From Desulfovibrio piger (lineage in GTDB: Bacteria; Desulfobacterota; Desulfovibrionia; Desulfovibrionales; Desulfovibrionaceae): a DNA stretch of 64,000 bases. The stretch lies in contig NZ_LT630450.1 in NCBI RefSeq assembly GCF_900116045.1, forward strand, positions 1,716,501-1,780,500. The letters are read 5' to 3'. Under the pieces are notes generated by a model. The model saw only the letters and a program-made list of their open reading frames with translations. It ran no database searches and was not told the DNA's origin. Made by a program: the position numbers and the translations under genes. Positions 8,382-17,862 of the stretch are shown here, piece by piece (the first letter of the stretch is position 1; the number at the start of each line of letters is the position of its first letter).

Positions 8382-8572
8382 GGCCGGCAGGATGATGATC
8401 CCGGCGGCGCTCCGGCCTTCCCCTGATGCCGGTCTCCCGGTGCGGCCCCGGAGGTCTCCCGACGGAAGATTTCGGGAAGAGCGCGGCAAGGCCGCCTTCT
8501 TCCCTCTGGTGAAGGCCTCCCGGTCATGGACGACCGGGGCGGCCACACCCTGAACCGACGCAAGGAGTTACC

Positions 8573-8929
8573 ATGAACAAACGTATCCTGGGCGGCCTGC
8601 TCTGCGCCGCCATGCTCTGCGCCGCTCCCGCCCTGGCCATGCCCGGCATGGGTGAAGGCAAGGCCCCTGTGGACAAGTTCCCCATGATGGACGCCGACAA
8701 GAACGGCAGCGTCAGCAAGGAAGAATTCAAGAAGTTCTTCCCCCAGATGCAGGACGGCGCCTTTGCCGCCATCGACAAGAACAAGGACGGCGCCATCAGC
8801 CATGAGGAATGGCAGGGCTTCAGCAAGAGCCACGCCATGGGCCGCGCCGGGCATCCCGGCGCCCAGATGCCCCCGGCCGGCGAGGCCGCGCCCAAGACCA
8901 TGCCGCTGGTCACGCCGCCTTCCAAGTAA
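8573..8929 (+). CDS. Exported EF-hand calcium-binding protein
   Basis: A 118-residue protein with a cleavable signal peptide (residues 1-22, ending APALA) and two canonical EF-hand loops, DADKNGSVSKEE at 40-51 and DKNKDGAISHEE at 68-79, each with Asp at position 1, Gly at 6 and Glu at 12. It would bind two calcium ions in the periplasm. The C-terminal 35 residues are proline and alanine rich and probably unstructured. AAGGAG lies 6 bases before the ATG. It appears monocistronic; partner unknown. Confidence 0.88.
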   Translation: MNKRILGGLLCAAMLCAAPALAMPGMGEGKAPVDKFPMMDADKNGSVSKEEFKKFFPQMQDGAFAAIDKNKDGAISHEEWQGFSKSHAMGRAGHPGAQMPPAGEAAPKTMPLVTPPSK

Positions 8930-9048
8930 CCGTCAGGGGAGCGTCCCCGCGTCCCTGCCGGGCGCTCCCCCTTCCACGGCACCGCGGTGCCGCCCTTTTG
9001 ACCTTTCATCCCCTCCATGTGGCGTCCCCAGGCCGCCAAAGGAAAACC

Positions 9049-12000
9049 ATGCCCTTCTTCCCCAAGCCCCGGCGCCGACCCGCGCCCGCCGATACCGACA
9101 TCAGCACCGCCGACGCCGCGCCCCGTCCTTTCCGTCCGCGTCCGGCCACCGGCACGCAGCCTGCCGACCGTCCCCGCTTCCAGCGCGGGGAACGCAACGA
9201 ATCTTCTTTCCGGGACGGCCGTCCCCGCCGTGAAGACCGCCCCCGTGACGGACGCCGCCCTGCCGGGGACTTCCCGCGTGCCGGGCGTCCCGCGGACCGC
9301 CGCGATGCCCGCCCCGGCTCCCGGTCCCGCAACGAGGCGTTCCAGGACCCGTGGGTGGACGGCCAGCCCCGCTTCCTGCCCATGAGCCGCGCCGAGATGC
9401 AGGCCCTGGGCTGGAAGGAACTGGACGTGCTGCTGGTCAACGGCGACGCCTATGTGGACCACCCGGCCTTCGGGCCCGTGCTGCTGGGCCGCTGGCTGGT
9501 GGCCCACGGTTTCCGCGTGGGCATCGTGGCCCAGCCCCGCTGGCAGTCGCCCGACGACCTGCTGGTCATGGGCCGTCCCCGGCTTTTCGCGGGCGTCAGC
9601 GCGGGCGCGCTGGACTCCATGCTGGCCCACTACACGGCCTTCCGCAAAAAGCGCCACGATGATGCCTACACCCCCGGCGGCAAGGCCGGCGCGCGTCCCA
9701 ACCGCGCCTGTCTGGTCTATGCCAACCTGGCCCGTCAGGCCTTCCCCGGCCTGCCGGTGATCCTGGGCGGCATCGAGGCCTCGCTGCGCCGCACCACCCA
9801 TTACGATTTCTGGACCGACAGCCTGCGCCGCTCCATCCTGCTGGACGCCAAGGCCGACCTGCTCATCTACGGCATGGGCGAGCTGGCCATGCTGGAATGC
9901 GCCCGCCGTCTGGCCGAAGGCAAGAGCCTGCACGGCATCGACGGCACGGCCTGGCTGGCCAAAGTGGACGAGCACAACGTCCCCGTGGACCTGCCCGAAG
10001 AATGGCTCGACCTGCCGCGCATGCAGCTGCCCTCCCACGAGGCCGTGCAGGCCGAGGCCACGGAGCTGCTGCGCCTGACCCAGATGCTGGAGCAGCAGGT
10101 GCACCGCCAGAACGCCTGGGCCCAGCAGATGGTGGGCGACCGCGCCCTGGTGCTGGCGCCCCCGGCCCGGCCCCTGACCACGGAAGAGATGGACCAAATC
10201 TACGCGCTGCCCTACGCCCGCGCGGCCCATCCCCGCTACCGCGAGCCCATCCCTGCCGACGAGATGCTGCGCACCAGCATCACCAGCCATCGCGGCTGCG
10301 GCGGCGGCTGTTCCTTCTGCTCGCTGGCCCTGCACCAGGGGCGCCGCATCAGCTCCCGCAGCCAGGAGTCCATCCTGGCCGAGGCCCGCACGCTGGTGGC
10401 CCAGTCCCGTCGCGGCCAGGTGGCCATCTCCGACGTGGGCGGCCCCACTGCCAACATGTGGCAGGCCCACTGCGCCCTGGATGACGCCACGGCCGCCAGG
10501 GCGGAGCCCGGCGCGCGGCCTTCGTCCCGCTGCCGCCGCAGCAGCTGCTGTTACCCCACGGTCTGCAAGTCCTTCATCACTCCGCAGATGCAGCATGTGG
10601 GCCTGCTGCGCGAGGTGGCGGCCCTGCCCGGCGTGCGGCAGGTGCGCGTGGCCAGCGGCGTGCGCGCCGACCTGGCCCTCAACGATCCTGAGGCCCTGGC
10701 GGCCTATACCGGCGAATTCACCGGCGGCCAGCTCAAGGTGGCCCCGGAGCACTGCGCCGCCCGCGTGCTGGACCTGATGCGCAAGCCGGGCATGGAAGTC
10801 TTCGAGGCCTTCCTCCAGAGCTTCATGGAGCAGAGCCGTCGGGCCGGACGCGAGCAGTATGTGGTGCCCTACATGATGAGCGCCTTCCCCGGCTGTACGG
10901 ACGAGGACATGCACGAGCTGGCCCGCTGGCTGCAACAGCGCCACTGGAGCCCGCAGCAGACCCAGTGTTTCATCCCCACGCCGGGCAGCATCGCCACGGC
11001 CATGTATTACTGCGGCCGCAACGAGGACGGGGAAGAGATCTATGTGGCCCGCAGCGATGCCGACCGCCTGCGCCAGCACCGCATCCTGATGCCCGATTTC
11101 GGCCGCATGCCCGAACGCGGCGGCCATGCCGATGCTGAGGATGCGGGCGAAGGCCACCGCCGCGAGCCCCGCCGGGAAAACACCACCGAGCGCTGGCGCG
11201 ACGAGCGCCGCGGCGCTGACGGCCTGGCCCCCCGGCACGAGGGACGCCGCGCCTTCCGGGAAGACCGCACGCCGCCCTTCCCCCACTTCGATGACGAGCG
11301 GGACGAAGCCCCCCGCCGCGATGTCCGCCGTCCCGACCGCGACGGTTTCCGCAGGCCCGCCTTCCGGCAGGATGCCGACAAACCCTTCCGTCCCCGCCCC
11401 TTCCCCGAAGCCGCCCGTGACGCTGACGAGGCCCCGCAGGCCCGCCCGTCCTTCCGCAGGGACGGGCAGGACGAACGCCCCTTCCGTCCCCGTGCCGACC
11501 GTTTCGTGGACCGCGAGGGAGAAGAAGGGCAGCGTCCCTTCCGGCCGCGCCGCGATGACGAAGAACGGCCTTTCCACAAGGACGGCTTCCGTCCCCGGCG
11601 CTTTGACCATCGCGACGGCAGCGATGGGCAGGAGGCCTGGAAGCGCTCCCGTCCCTTCCCCCGCTTCGATGACGAGCGGGACGAGGCCCCCCGTCGCGAT
11701 GTCCGCCGCCCCGACCGCGACGGTTTCCGCAAGCCCGGCTTCCGGCAGGATGCGGACAGGCCCTTCCGCCCGCGTCCCTTCCCCGGTGCCGCCCGTGACG
11801 CTGACGAGGCCCCGCAGGCCCGCCCCTCCTTCCGCAGGGACGGGCAGGACGAACGCCCCTTCCGTCCCCGTGCCGACCGTTTCGTGGACCGCGAGGGAGG
11901 AGAAGGGCAGCGTCCCTTCCGGCCGCGCCGCGATGACGAAGAACGGCCTTTCCACAAGGACGGCTTCCGTCCCCGGCGCTTCGACCATCGCGACGGCAGC

Positions 12001-12621
12001 GATGGGCAGGAGGCCTGGAGGCGCTCCCGTCCCTTCTCCCGCTTCGATGACGAGCGGGACGAGGCCCCCCGCCGCGATGTCCGCCGTCCCGACCGCGACG
12101 GTTTCCGCAAGCCCGCCTTCCGGCAGGATGCGGACAGGCCCTTCCGTCCCCGCCCCTTCCCCGACGCCGCCCGTGACGGTGACGAGGCCCCGCAGGCCCG
12201 CCCCTCCTTCCGCAGGGATGGTCAGGGCGAACGTCCCTTCCGTCCCCGTGGCGACCGTTTCATGAGCCGCGATGGGGAAGAGGGGCAGCGTCCCTTCCGC
12301 CCGCGTCGCGATGACGAGGGACGGTCTTTCCGCAAGGACGGTTTCCGTCCCCGGCGCTTCGACCATCACGACGGCAGCGAAGGACAGGGCGAACGGGAAC
12401 GCCGTGCGCCTTTCCCCCGCTTCGATGACGGGCAGGGCGGCGCGCCCCGCCGCGATGTCCGCCGTCACGACCGCGACGGTTTCCGCAAGCCCGGCTTCCG
12501 GCAGGATGCCGACAAGCCCTTCCGCAAGAACACGTTCCGCAGGGACGGCAAGCCCGCCTTCGGCTCCCGCCGTCGGGACAGGGGCTTTGACGGCCCGGCG
12601 CTGAACGACGACGAAGAATGA
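9049..12621 (+). CDS. ygiQ: YgiQ family radical SAM protein with long repetitive Arg-rich tail
   Basis: A 1190-residue protein. Residues 1-100 are an arginine/proline-rich low-complexity arm. From about 110 to 690 lies the YgiQ core: an N-terminal domain (WKELDVLLVNGDAYVDHPAF), the radical-SAM CxxxCxxC at C417, C421 and C424 followed by LALHQGRRISSRSQ, a second cysteine cluster (CCYPTVCKSF), and APEHCAARVLDLMRKPG. The family reaction is unknown. Usual YgiQ proteins are about 600-750 residues; this one adds some 440 residues of charged tail built from 126-residue repeats. The start at 9049 is supported by AAGGA and the loss of sense further upstream. The tail resembles RNA-binding Arg/Asp-rich extensions of RNA helicases, an inference. 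Confidence 0.88.
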   Translation: MPFFPKPRRRPAPADTDISTADAAPRPFRPRPATGTQPADRPRFQRGERNESSFRDGRPRREDRPRDGRRPAGDFPRAGRPADRRDARPGSRSRNEAFQDPWVDGQPRFLPMSRAEMQALGWKELDVLLVNGDAYVDHPAFGPVLLGRWLVAHGFRVGIVAQPRWQSPDDLLVMGRPRLFAGVSAGALDSMLAHYTAFRKKRHDDAYTPGGKAGARPNRACLVYANLARQAFPGLPVILGGIEASLRRTTHYDFWTDSLRRSILLDAKADLLIYGMGELAMLECARRLAEGKSLHGIDGTAWLAKVDEHNVPVDLPEEWLDLPRMQLPSHEAVQAEATELLRLTQMLEQQVHRQNAWAQQMVGDRALVLAPPARPLTTEEMDQIYALPYARAAHPRYREPIPADEMLRTSITSHRGCGGGCSFCSLALHQGRRISSRSQESILAEARTLVAQSRRGQVAISDVGGPTANMWQAHCALDDATAARAEPGARPSSRCRRSSCCYPTVCKSFITPQMQHVGLLREVAALPGVRQVRVASGVRADLALNDPEALAAYTGEFTGGQLKVAPEHCAARVLDLMRKPGMEVFEAFLQSFMEQSRRAGREQYVVPYMMSAFPGCTDEDMHELARWLQQRHWSPQQTQCFIPTPGSIATAMYYCGRNEDGEEIYVARSDADRLRQHRILMPDFGRMPERGGHADAEDAGEGHRREPRRENTTERWRDERRGADGLAPRHEGRRAFREDRTPPFPHFDDERDEAPRRDVRRPDRDGFRRPAFRQDADKPFRPRPFPEAARDADEAPQARPSFRRDGQDERPFRPRADRFVDREGEEGQRPFRPRRDDEERPFHKDGFRPRRFDHRDGSDGQEAWKRSRPFPRFDDERDEAPRRDVRRPDRDGFRKPGFRQDADRPFRPRPFPGAARDADEAPQARPSFRRDGQDERPFRPRADRFVDREGGEGQRPFRPRRDDEERPFHKDGFRPRRFDHRDGSDGQEAWRRSRPFSRFDDERDEAPRRDVRRPDRDGFRKPAFRQDADRPFRPRPFPDAARDGDEAPQARPSFRRDGQGERPFRPRGDRFMSRDGEEGQRPFRPRRDDEGRSFRKDGFRPRRFDHHDGSEGQGERERRAPFPRFDDGQGGAPRRDVRRHDRDGFRKPGFRQDADKPFRKNTFRRDGKPAFGSRRRDRGFDGPALNDDEE
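11287..12530 (+). repeat. In-frame 378-bp tandem repeats within the YgiQ tail
   Basis: The landmark TTCGATGACG recurs at 11287, 11665, 12043 and 12421, an exact 378-bp (126-codon) period. Three full units and about 110 bases of a fourth are present. Units are nearly the same at nucleotide level over long stretches, especially the second and third. Each unit encodes RFDDERDEAPRRDVRRPDRD, then RPFRPRPFP and RFVDREG-type segments. Confidence 0.92.
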
Positions 12622-12761
12622 TAAAACGGGCGGTACCCGCAAGGGTATCGCCCGGAAACATACGGATGGACGCATGTCGCGCCACGGCCCCGCCGCCGCG
12701 GGCGTGCGCCGCACGCAGGGGCATCGGCCCGGCCACAGGCGCGGGACGCCGAGGAGAGCTC

Positions 12762-12995
12762 ATGGATCAGGAAGAACGCATCATCCGGCTGGAAGAACTG
12801 GCCTATTTTCAGGAAGAACGCCTGCGCGAACTCAACGAGGCCCTGACGGCCCAGCAACAGCAGATCGACATGCTGGAACACCGCCTGGCCGAGACCATGG
12901 AGCTGGCCCGCAACCTGCGCGACCAGCTGGGGCAGACCGGCAACGGTGCCCCGGTCAACGATCTGCCGCCCCACTACATGCCCGAGCGTTACTGA
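12762..12995 (+). CDS. slyX: SlyX family coiled-coil protein
   Basis: A 77-residue, acidic, heptad-rich protein: ERIIRLEELAYFQEERLREL is the typical SlyX opening (paired EExLAYQEE type), and the C-terminus LPPHYMPERY matches the family's PPHY ending. SlyX proteins are short coiled coils of unknown function. The ATG at 12762 has GAGGAGA just upstream. It lies 140 bases after the YgiQ gene. Confidence 0.88.
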   Translation: MDQEERIIRLEELAYFQEERLRELNEALTAQQQQIDMLEHRLAETMELARNLRDQLGQTGNGAPVNDLPPHYMPERY

Positions 12996-13029
12996 TCGGA
13001 CCGGGCGACAGGCAGTTAAGCATATCTAT

Positions 13030-13081
13030 GCGAGGGGGAGGGGGAAACCGTTTTGAAAAACGGTTTCCCCCTCCCCCTCGC
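13030..13081. repeat. Perfect 24-bp inverted repeat
   Basis: Arms GCGAGGGGGAGGGGGAAACC plus GTTT and the exact reverse complement flank a 4-nt loop TGAA, 35 bases after the slyX stop. It is very stable as RNA but lacks a T run, so it is not a classical terminator. Its G-run arm resembles the other intergenic hairpins of the window, but the AACGCGCTTT end box is absent. Confidence 0.9.
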
Positions 13082-13262
13082 GCTCCCCCGCTCCCTTCCC
13101 AAAACTTTTACAGGGGGCCATGACGGGCATCATGACCCCCTGGCCTGTGCCCGCCCGTCACGTCCCCCGGCGGCATGGGGAAAACAGCCGGCATGCGGTC
13201 GAACGGCATGAGCGGCGCCGGGACGGACAACGTCCCCTGTCATTCCTGACTACGAAAACGGT

Positions 13263-13291
13263 AAAAGCCGCGCCATGCCAGCGCGGCTTTT
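13263..13291. terminator. Candidate bidirectional terminator
   Basis: AAAAGCCGCGC and GCGCGGCTTTT form a perfect 11-bp stem with a 7-nt loop, giving a short U run on either strand. It lies between slyX (plus) and the MBOAT/SGNH pair (minus). Nothing else was found in 13082-13451. Confidence 0.7.
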
Positions 13292-13451
13292 GCCGTTGCG
13301 ATACAGGAAGATACGAACAAAGGGCCGCATGGCATACGGCCCCAAGCGCCCCCGCCGTCCCCCGGACCTTGCGCCCAGTGACAGGGCGGAGCAGTACGGC
13401 GCGGCCATTCGGCTCTTCCTCCGTATGTCTCCTGTCTGTCCTCCTGCGGCC

Positions 13452-14669
13452 CTAAAAGCGGGGCGTTGCCTCGCCGCGACGTTTCTTGGCGCAGTGCAGG
13501 CCCAGGAAATCCGCTTCGGGCAGGGCTGTCAGGCGTTCGTCAGGCACGGCTGCCAGACCGCGCCGGTCGCGCAGCACATGGCTCAGATACTCCCGATGCA
13601 GCGTATCCCGCAGCCAGGGCTGCCGGTCGCCCATGTCGCGCACCAGGCTGGCGCCGATGACGTCCCCGCCGTGCAGGCCGTCCATCATCTCGCAATCGCC
13701 GGAGCCGTAGACACGGGGATCCGAAAAATCCATGCTCTCCACGCCGCAGTCCAGCAGGCCCTGCCGCAGGGCGGACAGCCATCCGGCATCGCCGCCGTTC
13801 CTTTCGGCAAGGGCCCCCAGCACGGGCGTGGCCAGGGGCGGCAGGAAGACGATGGTGCGGATGCCGCGCGACCGCAGGCGGCAGCAGATCTCGGCAAAGG
13901 CCTCCAGACGCGCCCTGTCCGGCGCAAGGCTCCCGGCCCAGATGCCGCTGCCGCTTGCCAGCCCGCGCAGCGTGCGGGCAAAGGCATGGTCCGGCGCAGG
14001 CAGGCGGCCATCCAGCACCGCGCCCTCATAGAGCGAGCCGTCCGGCCCGTACCCCGTATCACGGAGCTGTGCCTCCAGCCCGTAACGGTCGGCACGCAGA
14101 CGGCCTTGCAGGGGGGCCGGCATGTCCGCCGGGGCGATGCGCCCCTGCGCCAGCCAGAGCCAGGGGGCCCGCAGGGTGGACGCATCCAGCAGGGAGGGCC
14201 GCACGGCCTGCCCGGGACGCCCGGCCGGGGAACCTTCCGTCAGCCACCAGAAGTCCAGGCCCAGCAGCACGACCTTGGGCCTGTGGACGGCCAGCATCCT
14301 GTCCACCAGCAGGCGCAGGCTCTCCAGATCCGTGGCGGCCCCGGCCATGTTCACGAAGGGGCGCTCGAAAAAGGCTGCGCGCACGTTCCCCGCCCGCGAC
14401 GAGCCCAGCACCACCACTTCCGGCCTCACGGCCGCATACAGGGCCAGCTTGTAGGCCATGATGTCCTGCGGCAGGCCCGGCCCGAACAGGACGAATTCCC
14501 CCTGCGCCTGCCGGGCCACGACCTCGTCCTGATCCAGCTCGCCGCTGGCCGTCAGCCAGCAGACGGCCCAGGGGACCAGCAGCAGCCCCGCCAGCAGGGC
14601 CAGGATCACCAGGGAAAGGAAGAAACGTTTCAGCCAGCCGTCAGGGGCCGGATGCACTGTCTCGGACAT
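13452..14669 (-). CDS. Membrane-anchored SGNH-like protein, partner of MBOAT acyltransferase
   Basis: A 405-residue protein with a short cytoplasmic N-terminus, one transmembrane anchor (about 17-40) and an extracytoplasmic domain. VVVLGSSR (86-92) supplies the GxSR nucleophile-like motif and MDGLHGGD near the C-terminus may provide the Asp-x-x-His of SGNH/DltD/AlgX-type enzymes. Such proteins complete O-acetylation or alanylation begun by an MBOAT partner, and the gene directly upstream is an MBOAT with only 11 bases between. GGAGG sits before the ATG at 14669. The target polymer is unknown. Confidence 0.78.
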   Translation of the reverse strand: MSETVHPAPDGWLKRFFLSLVILALLAGLLLVPWAVCWLTASGELDQDEVVARQAQGEFVLFGPGLPQDIMAYKLALYAAVRPEVVVLGSSRAGNVRAAFFERPFVNMAGAATDLESLRLLVDRMLAVHRPKVVLLGLDFWWLTEGSPAGRPGQAVRPSLLDASTLRAPWLWLAQGRIAPADMPAPLQGRLRADRYGLEAQLRDTGYGPDGSLYEGAVLDGRLPAPDHAFARTLRGLASGSGIWAGSLAPDRARLEAFAEICCRLRSRGIRTIVFLPPLATPVLGALAERNGGDAGWLSALRQGLLDCGVESMDFSDPRVYGSGDCEMMDGLHGGDVIGASLVRDMGDRQPWLRDTLHREYLSHVLRDRRGLAAVPDERLTALPEADFLGLHCAKKRRGEATPRF

Positions 14670-14680
14670 GGGGGCCTCCG

Positions 14681-16171
14681 TCAAAAGCGGAAAGAAAGGA
14701 AGGCATGGCCCTGCATCAGCAGCAGGGAGGCCAGCGCCGGCAGGGCCAGGGCCACGGCCCAGGGCAGGGTGGGCTGCCAGTGCAGCCGGGGGCGGCTGCC
14801 GTCGGCGCGGCCCAGCATCACATGCTGGCTGCAGGGCAGGGCCCAGACGATGACGGCGCAGACGGCCAGCAGCGGCAGCAGCAGCCGGGGCTCCAGCAGA
14901 CCGCCGGGCAGCAGGGCCTCCAGCCCCTGTTGCAGGGGCAGGGGGTGGCCGTCGCTCCAGAGGAACATGCTCTGCCAGACATGCAGGGCCGTGCCCGTGT
15001 CCCCGGCGCGGAACAGCACCCAGGCCGCGGTCAGGCACAGGAAGGTCACCAGCACGCACAGGGCCCGCAGGGGCGGCAGGGCCAGCACGCGTTCGGCCAG
15101 GCTGCCGCGCAGCAGGTGCCGGAAGGCGTGGTTGACCAGCAGGAGCAGGCCGTGCAGGGCCCCCCAGAGGAGGAAGGTCAGCCCGGCCCCGTGCCAGACG
15201 CCGCAGACCAGCATGGTCAGCAGCAGGTTGGCGTACTGCCGCACCCGGCCGTGACGGCTGCCGCCCAGGGGCAGGTACAGGCAGTCATGCAGCCAGCGGC
15301 CCAGGGTCATGTGCCAGCGCCGCCAGAAGTCCACGATGCCCGTGGCCCTGTAGGGCGCGGCAAAATTCTCCGGCAGGCGCAGGCCCAGCATGAGGGCGGC
15401 CCCCACGGCCATGTCCGTATAGCCGGAAAAATCGAAATAGATCTGGAAAGTATAGCTCAGGGCCCCCAGCCAGGCCTCGGCCGTGCTCAGGGGCAGGCCC
15501 TGGGCGGCGGCATGGAACACGGCGTCCGCCGCCGGGGCCAGGCTGTCGGCCAGCAGCACCTTCTTGGCCAGGCCCAGCACCAGCAGGCCCAGGCCCCGCG
15601 CCAGATCGTCGGCCCGCGGCATGTCCAGGGCATCGAACTGCGGGCCCGTCTCCTCGTAGCGGACCAGCGGGCCGGACAGGGCATAGGGGAAACAGGTGGT
15701 GAACAGGGCCTGCCGCACGATGCCCCCGGGCCGGATGCGGCGCTGGTAGACGCCCAGCAGCCAGGCCAGCTGGATGAGCACGGCAAAGGAGAAGCCCGCG
15801 GGCATGGCCGCGGGCGCCAGGACGGGCAGGACGTCCTGCCACTGGGCCAGCCAGGCCGACAGGGCCGGCAGGTGGCGGAAACGGCTCCAGACCAGCACAT
15901 TGAGCAGCACGGCCAGGAGCAGCAGGCCACGACGGCCCAGACGGCGACGGCGGTGCCCCTCATCGGCCAGCAGCAGGCCGAACAGATAGTTGACCGCGCT
16001 CAGGCCCAGCAGGAGCAGCAGGGCCTCCAGGCCCTGACAGGCCCCAAAGAGCAGCGAGGCCCCCAGCAGGAGCACGGACAGCCTGCTTTTGTCTTCTCCG
16101 GCAGCCAGTTTCCAGAGCCAGACGAGGACGGGCAGGAAGAGGAACAGGAAGGGGAAGGAAGGGAACAGCAT
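14681..16171 (-). CDS. MBOAT family O-acyltransferase (AlgI/DltB type)
   Basis: A 496-residue polytopic membrane protein with the MBOAT hallmarks: YFDFSGYTDMAVG, FWRRWHMTLGRWLHD (H287) and CGVWHGAGLTFLLWG with the invariant H327. It would pass acyl groups across the inner membrane for a surface glycan or teichoic-like polymer together with the adjacent SGNH-like protein. The ATG at 16171 was chosen over GTG 16195 because GGGAG is correctly spaced and the MLFPSFPFLFLFLP N-terminus is typical of AlgI homologues. The neighbouring genes do not identify the acceptor. Confidence 0.9.
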   Translation of the reverse strand: MLFPSFPFLFLFLPVLVWLWKLAAGEDKSRLSVLLLGASLLFGACQGLEALLLLLGLSAVNYLFGLLLADEGHRRRRLGRRGLLLLAVLLNVLVWSRFRHLPALSAWLAQWQDVLPVLAPAAMPAGFSFAVLIQLAWLLGVYQRRIRPGGIVRQALFTTCFPYALSGPLVRYEETGPQFDALDMPRADDLARGLGLLVLGLAKKVLLADSLAPAADAVFHAAAQGLPLSTAEAWLGALSYTFQIYFDFSGYTDMAVGAALMLGLRLPENFAAPYRATGIVDFWRRWHMTLGRWLHDCLYLPLGGSRHGRVRQYANLLLTMLVCGVWHGAGLTFLLWGALHGLLLLVNHAFRHLLRGSLAERVLALPPLRALCVLVTFLCLTAAWVLFRAGDTGTALHVWQSMFLWSDGHPLPLQQGLEALLPGGLLEPRLLLPLLAVCAVIVWALPCSQHVMLGRADGSRPRLHWQPTLPWAVALALPALASLLLMQGHAFLSFRF

Positions 16172-16266
16172 AAAACAAATCTCCCGGCGCGGCACATCTC
16201 AAGACGGCCACCCCGGGAGAGAACGAGGAGACTGATACGTTGGATCGTCCCGAATGCCGCGCGATC

Positions 16267-16554
16267 TCAGGAATTGAGTTCGGCTCTGAACTTGCGGGAC
16301 AGACGGAAGACGACGACCTTGCGCGGCGGCAGCGTGATGGCTTCATCCGTCTGCGGATTGCGGCCCTTGCGCGATGCCTTGTCGTAGGCCTCAAACTTGC
16401 CGAACCCACTGATCAGAAGAGCATTGTCCTTTTTGATGGCGTTCTTCATGATCTCCAGCAGTTTTTCGACCACATTCTTCACGTCAACCCGATTTTTGTC
16501 TGTACTCTCGTAGATCCGCTCGACGATGTCAGCTTTGGTCAATGTTTTCTTCAT
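16267..16554 (-). CDS. Integration host factor / HU family DNA-binding protein
   Basis: A 95-residue nucleoid protein with the DNABII fold: TKADIVERIYE N-terminal helices, ALLISGFGKFEAYDKASRKG and the DNA-intercalating arm GRNPQTDEAITLPPRKVVVF. The GRNPxT arm is typical of IHF-alpha and many delta-proteobacterial HU/IHF proteins. It bends DNA and would assist sigma-54 promoters such as those seen in this window. The ATG at 16554 is preferred over TTG 16560 because AAGGA lies six bases upstream. It is transcribed divergently from the radical-SAM gene. Confidence 0.92.
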   Translation of the reverse strand: MKKTLTKADIVERIYESTDKNRVDVKNVVEKLLEIMKNAIKKDNALLISGFGKFEAYDKASRKGRNPQTDEAITLPPRKVVVFRLSRKFRAELNS

Positions 16555-16687
16555 GTCCAATCCTTATGCCACAGGCACGCTTCACATATGCACAACTTTT
16601 TTGTAGGATATACTTAACTTGCATTTCCGGCAAGATTTTTGTCTCCGCGTGAAGCCTGCCAAGCCTTGCTACTGCTCGCTTTCTGCC

Positions 16688-17809
16688 ATGTCTCGTGTTT
16701 CGCTTACTTTTTTGTGGGAGATTCCTGCAAGGACAGTCCCGGTCTTCAGCGTTTTCATCCCTTTTTTCGGCTGTCCCCGCCGCTGCGTCTTCTGTTCCCA
16801 GCATGACCAGACGGGCCAGCAGGCCGTCCCCCTGGACGAGATACTGGCCCGCGCGGCCGCCGGTCTGCGCTCCCGGCGGACACAGGGCAGGCCGCCGGCG
16901 GAGCTGGCCTTTTACGGCGGCACCTTCACGGCCCTGGCCCCCCGCGATCTGGACGCCTGCCTGGACATGGCCGACAGCCTCCGCCGTGACGGCTGCATCA
17001 CCCGTTTCCGCTGCTCCACCCGCCCCGACTGCCTGGATGCGGCCCTGCTGGCGCGCCTGCGCCGCCACGGCTGCCGCACGGTGGAACTGGGCATCCAGAG
17101 CTTTTCCGACACGGCCCTGCAGGCCGCCGAACGCCACTACAGCGGCAGGCAGGCCGCCGGGGCCTGCCGTCTGGTGCGGGACGCGGGCCTGGCCCTGGGC
17201 GTGCAGCTGCTGCCCGGCATGCCGGGCCATGAGCCGGAAGACTTTTTGGCCGATGTGCGCCGCGCCCTGGCCCTGGGGGCGGACATGCTGCGCTTCTATC
17301 CCTGCCTGGTGCTGGCGGGCACGGAACTGGCCCGCCGCTGGCAGCAGGGCCTCTATACGCCCTGGCCCCTGCCGCTCACCCTCTCCCTGCTGGCGCGCGG
17401 CTGGCTGGACGCCCGTCGTGCCGGGGTGCCCGTCATCCGCATGGGCCTTGCCCCCGAACCCGGCATGGAGGCGGCCCTGCTGGCCGGGCCCGCCGACAGG
17501 AACCTGGGCGGGCGCGTGCTGGGCCGGGCCCTGTGGCTGCATGTCTGCGCCTGCCTGCTGCGGGCGCGGGGGGAGGAGGCGGCCCGCAGCGAAGTACGGG
17601 CCGCGGCCCTGCTGGACGCCCTGCTGGCGGACGGGGAAGTCCCCGGCGGGCTGCCCCGGGCACGGGCCCTGTACCTGCCGCGCGCCTGCCAGGGGTTCTT
17701 CCGCGGGCCGGGCGACGAGCTGGGCAGGGCCTGGGCGGCCCTGGGCATCACGCGCCGCGCCCTTGTCTGGACGGCAGGACAGGCCGCCTGCCTGCATCTT
17801 GATGCCTGA
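16688..17809 (+). CDS. Elp3-like radical SAM protein
   Basis: A 373-residue radical-SAM enzyme with C29-x3-C33-x2-C36 (GCPRRCVFCSQ), FYGGTFTAL (the GGE-like strand), ELGIQSFSD and a glycine-rich LLPGMPG segment. The layout is that of bacterial elongator-3-like and oxygen-independent coproporphyrinogen oxidase-like proteins without a GNAT domain. Substrate unknown. The start is uncertain: the ATG at 16688 has no clear ribosome site, and a TTG at 16619 is an alternative that would add 23 residues. Confidence 0.8.
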   Translation: MSRVSLTFLWEIPARTVPVFSVFIPFFGCPRRCVFCSQHDQTGQQAVPLDEILARAAAGLRSRRTQGRPPAELAFYGGTFTALAPRDLDACLDMADSLRRDGCITRFRCSTRPDCLDAALLARLRRHGCRTVELGIQSFSDTALQAAERHYSGRQAAGACRLVRDAGLALGVQLLPGMPGHEPEDFLADVRRALALGADMLRFYPCLVLAGTELARRWQQGLYTPWPLPLTLSLLARGWLDARRAGVPVIRMGLAPEPGMEAALLAGPADRNLGGRVLGRALWLHVCACLLRARGEEAARSEVRAAALLDALLADGEVPGGLPRARALYLPRACQGFFRGPGDELGRAWAALGITRRALVWTAGQAACLHLDA

Positions 17810-17862
17810 TCCGCTTTTTCCTCCAACCTGCGGCCCAGCCCGCATCCCACCACGAGGTGACC

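Noticed and set aside
8524-12714. A 1396-codon open frame on the minus strand opposite the YgiQ gene
   Set aside because: It is the antisense shadow of a GC-rich repetitive gene; the plus strand has the radical SAM motifs, a ribosome site and sensible composition.
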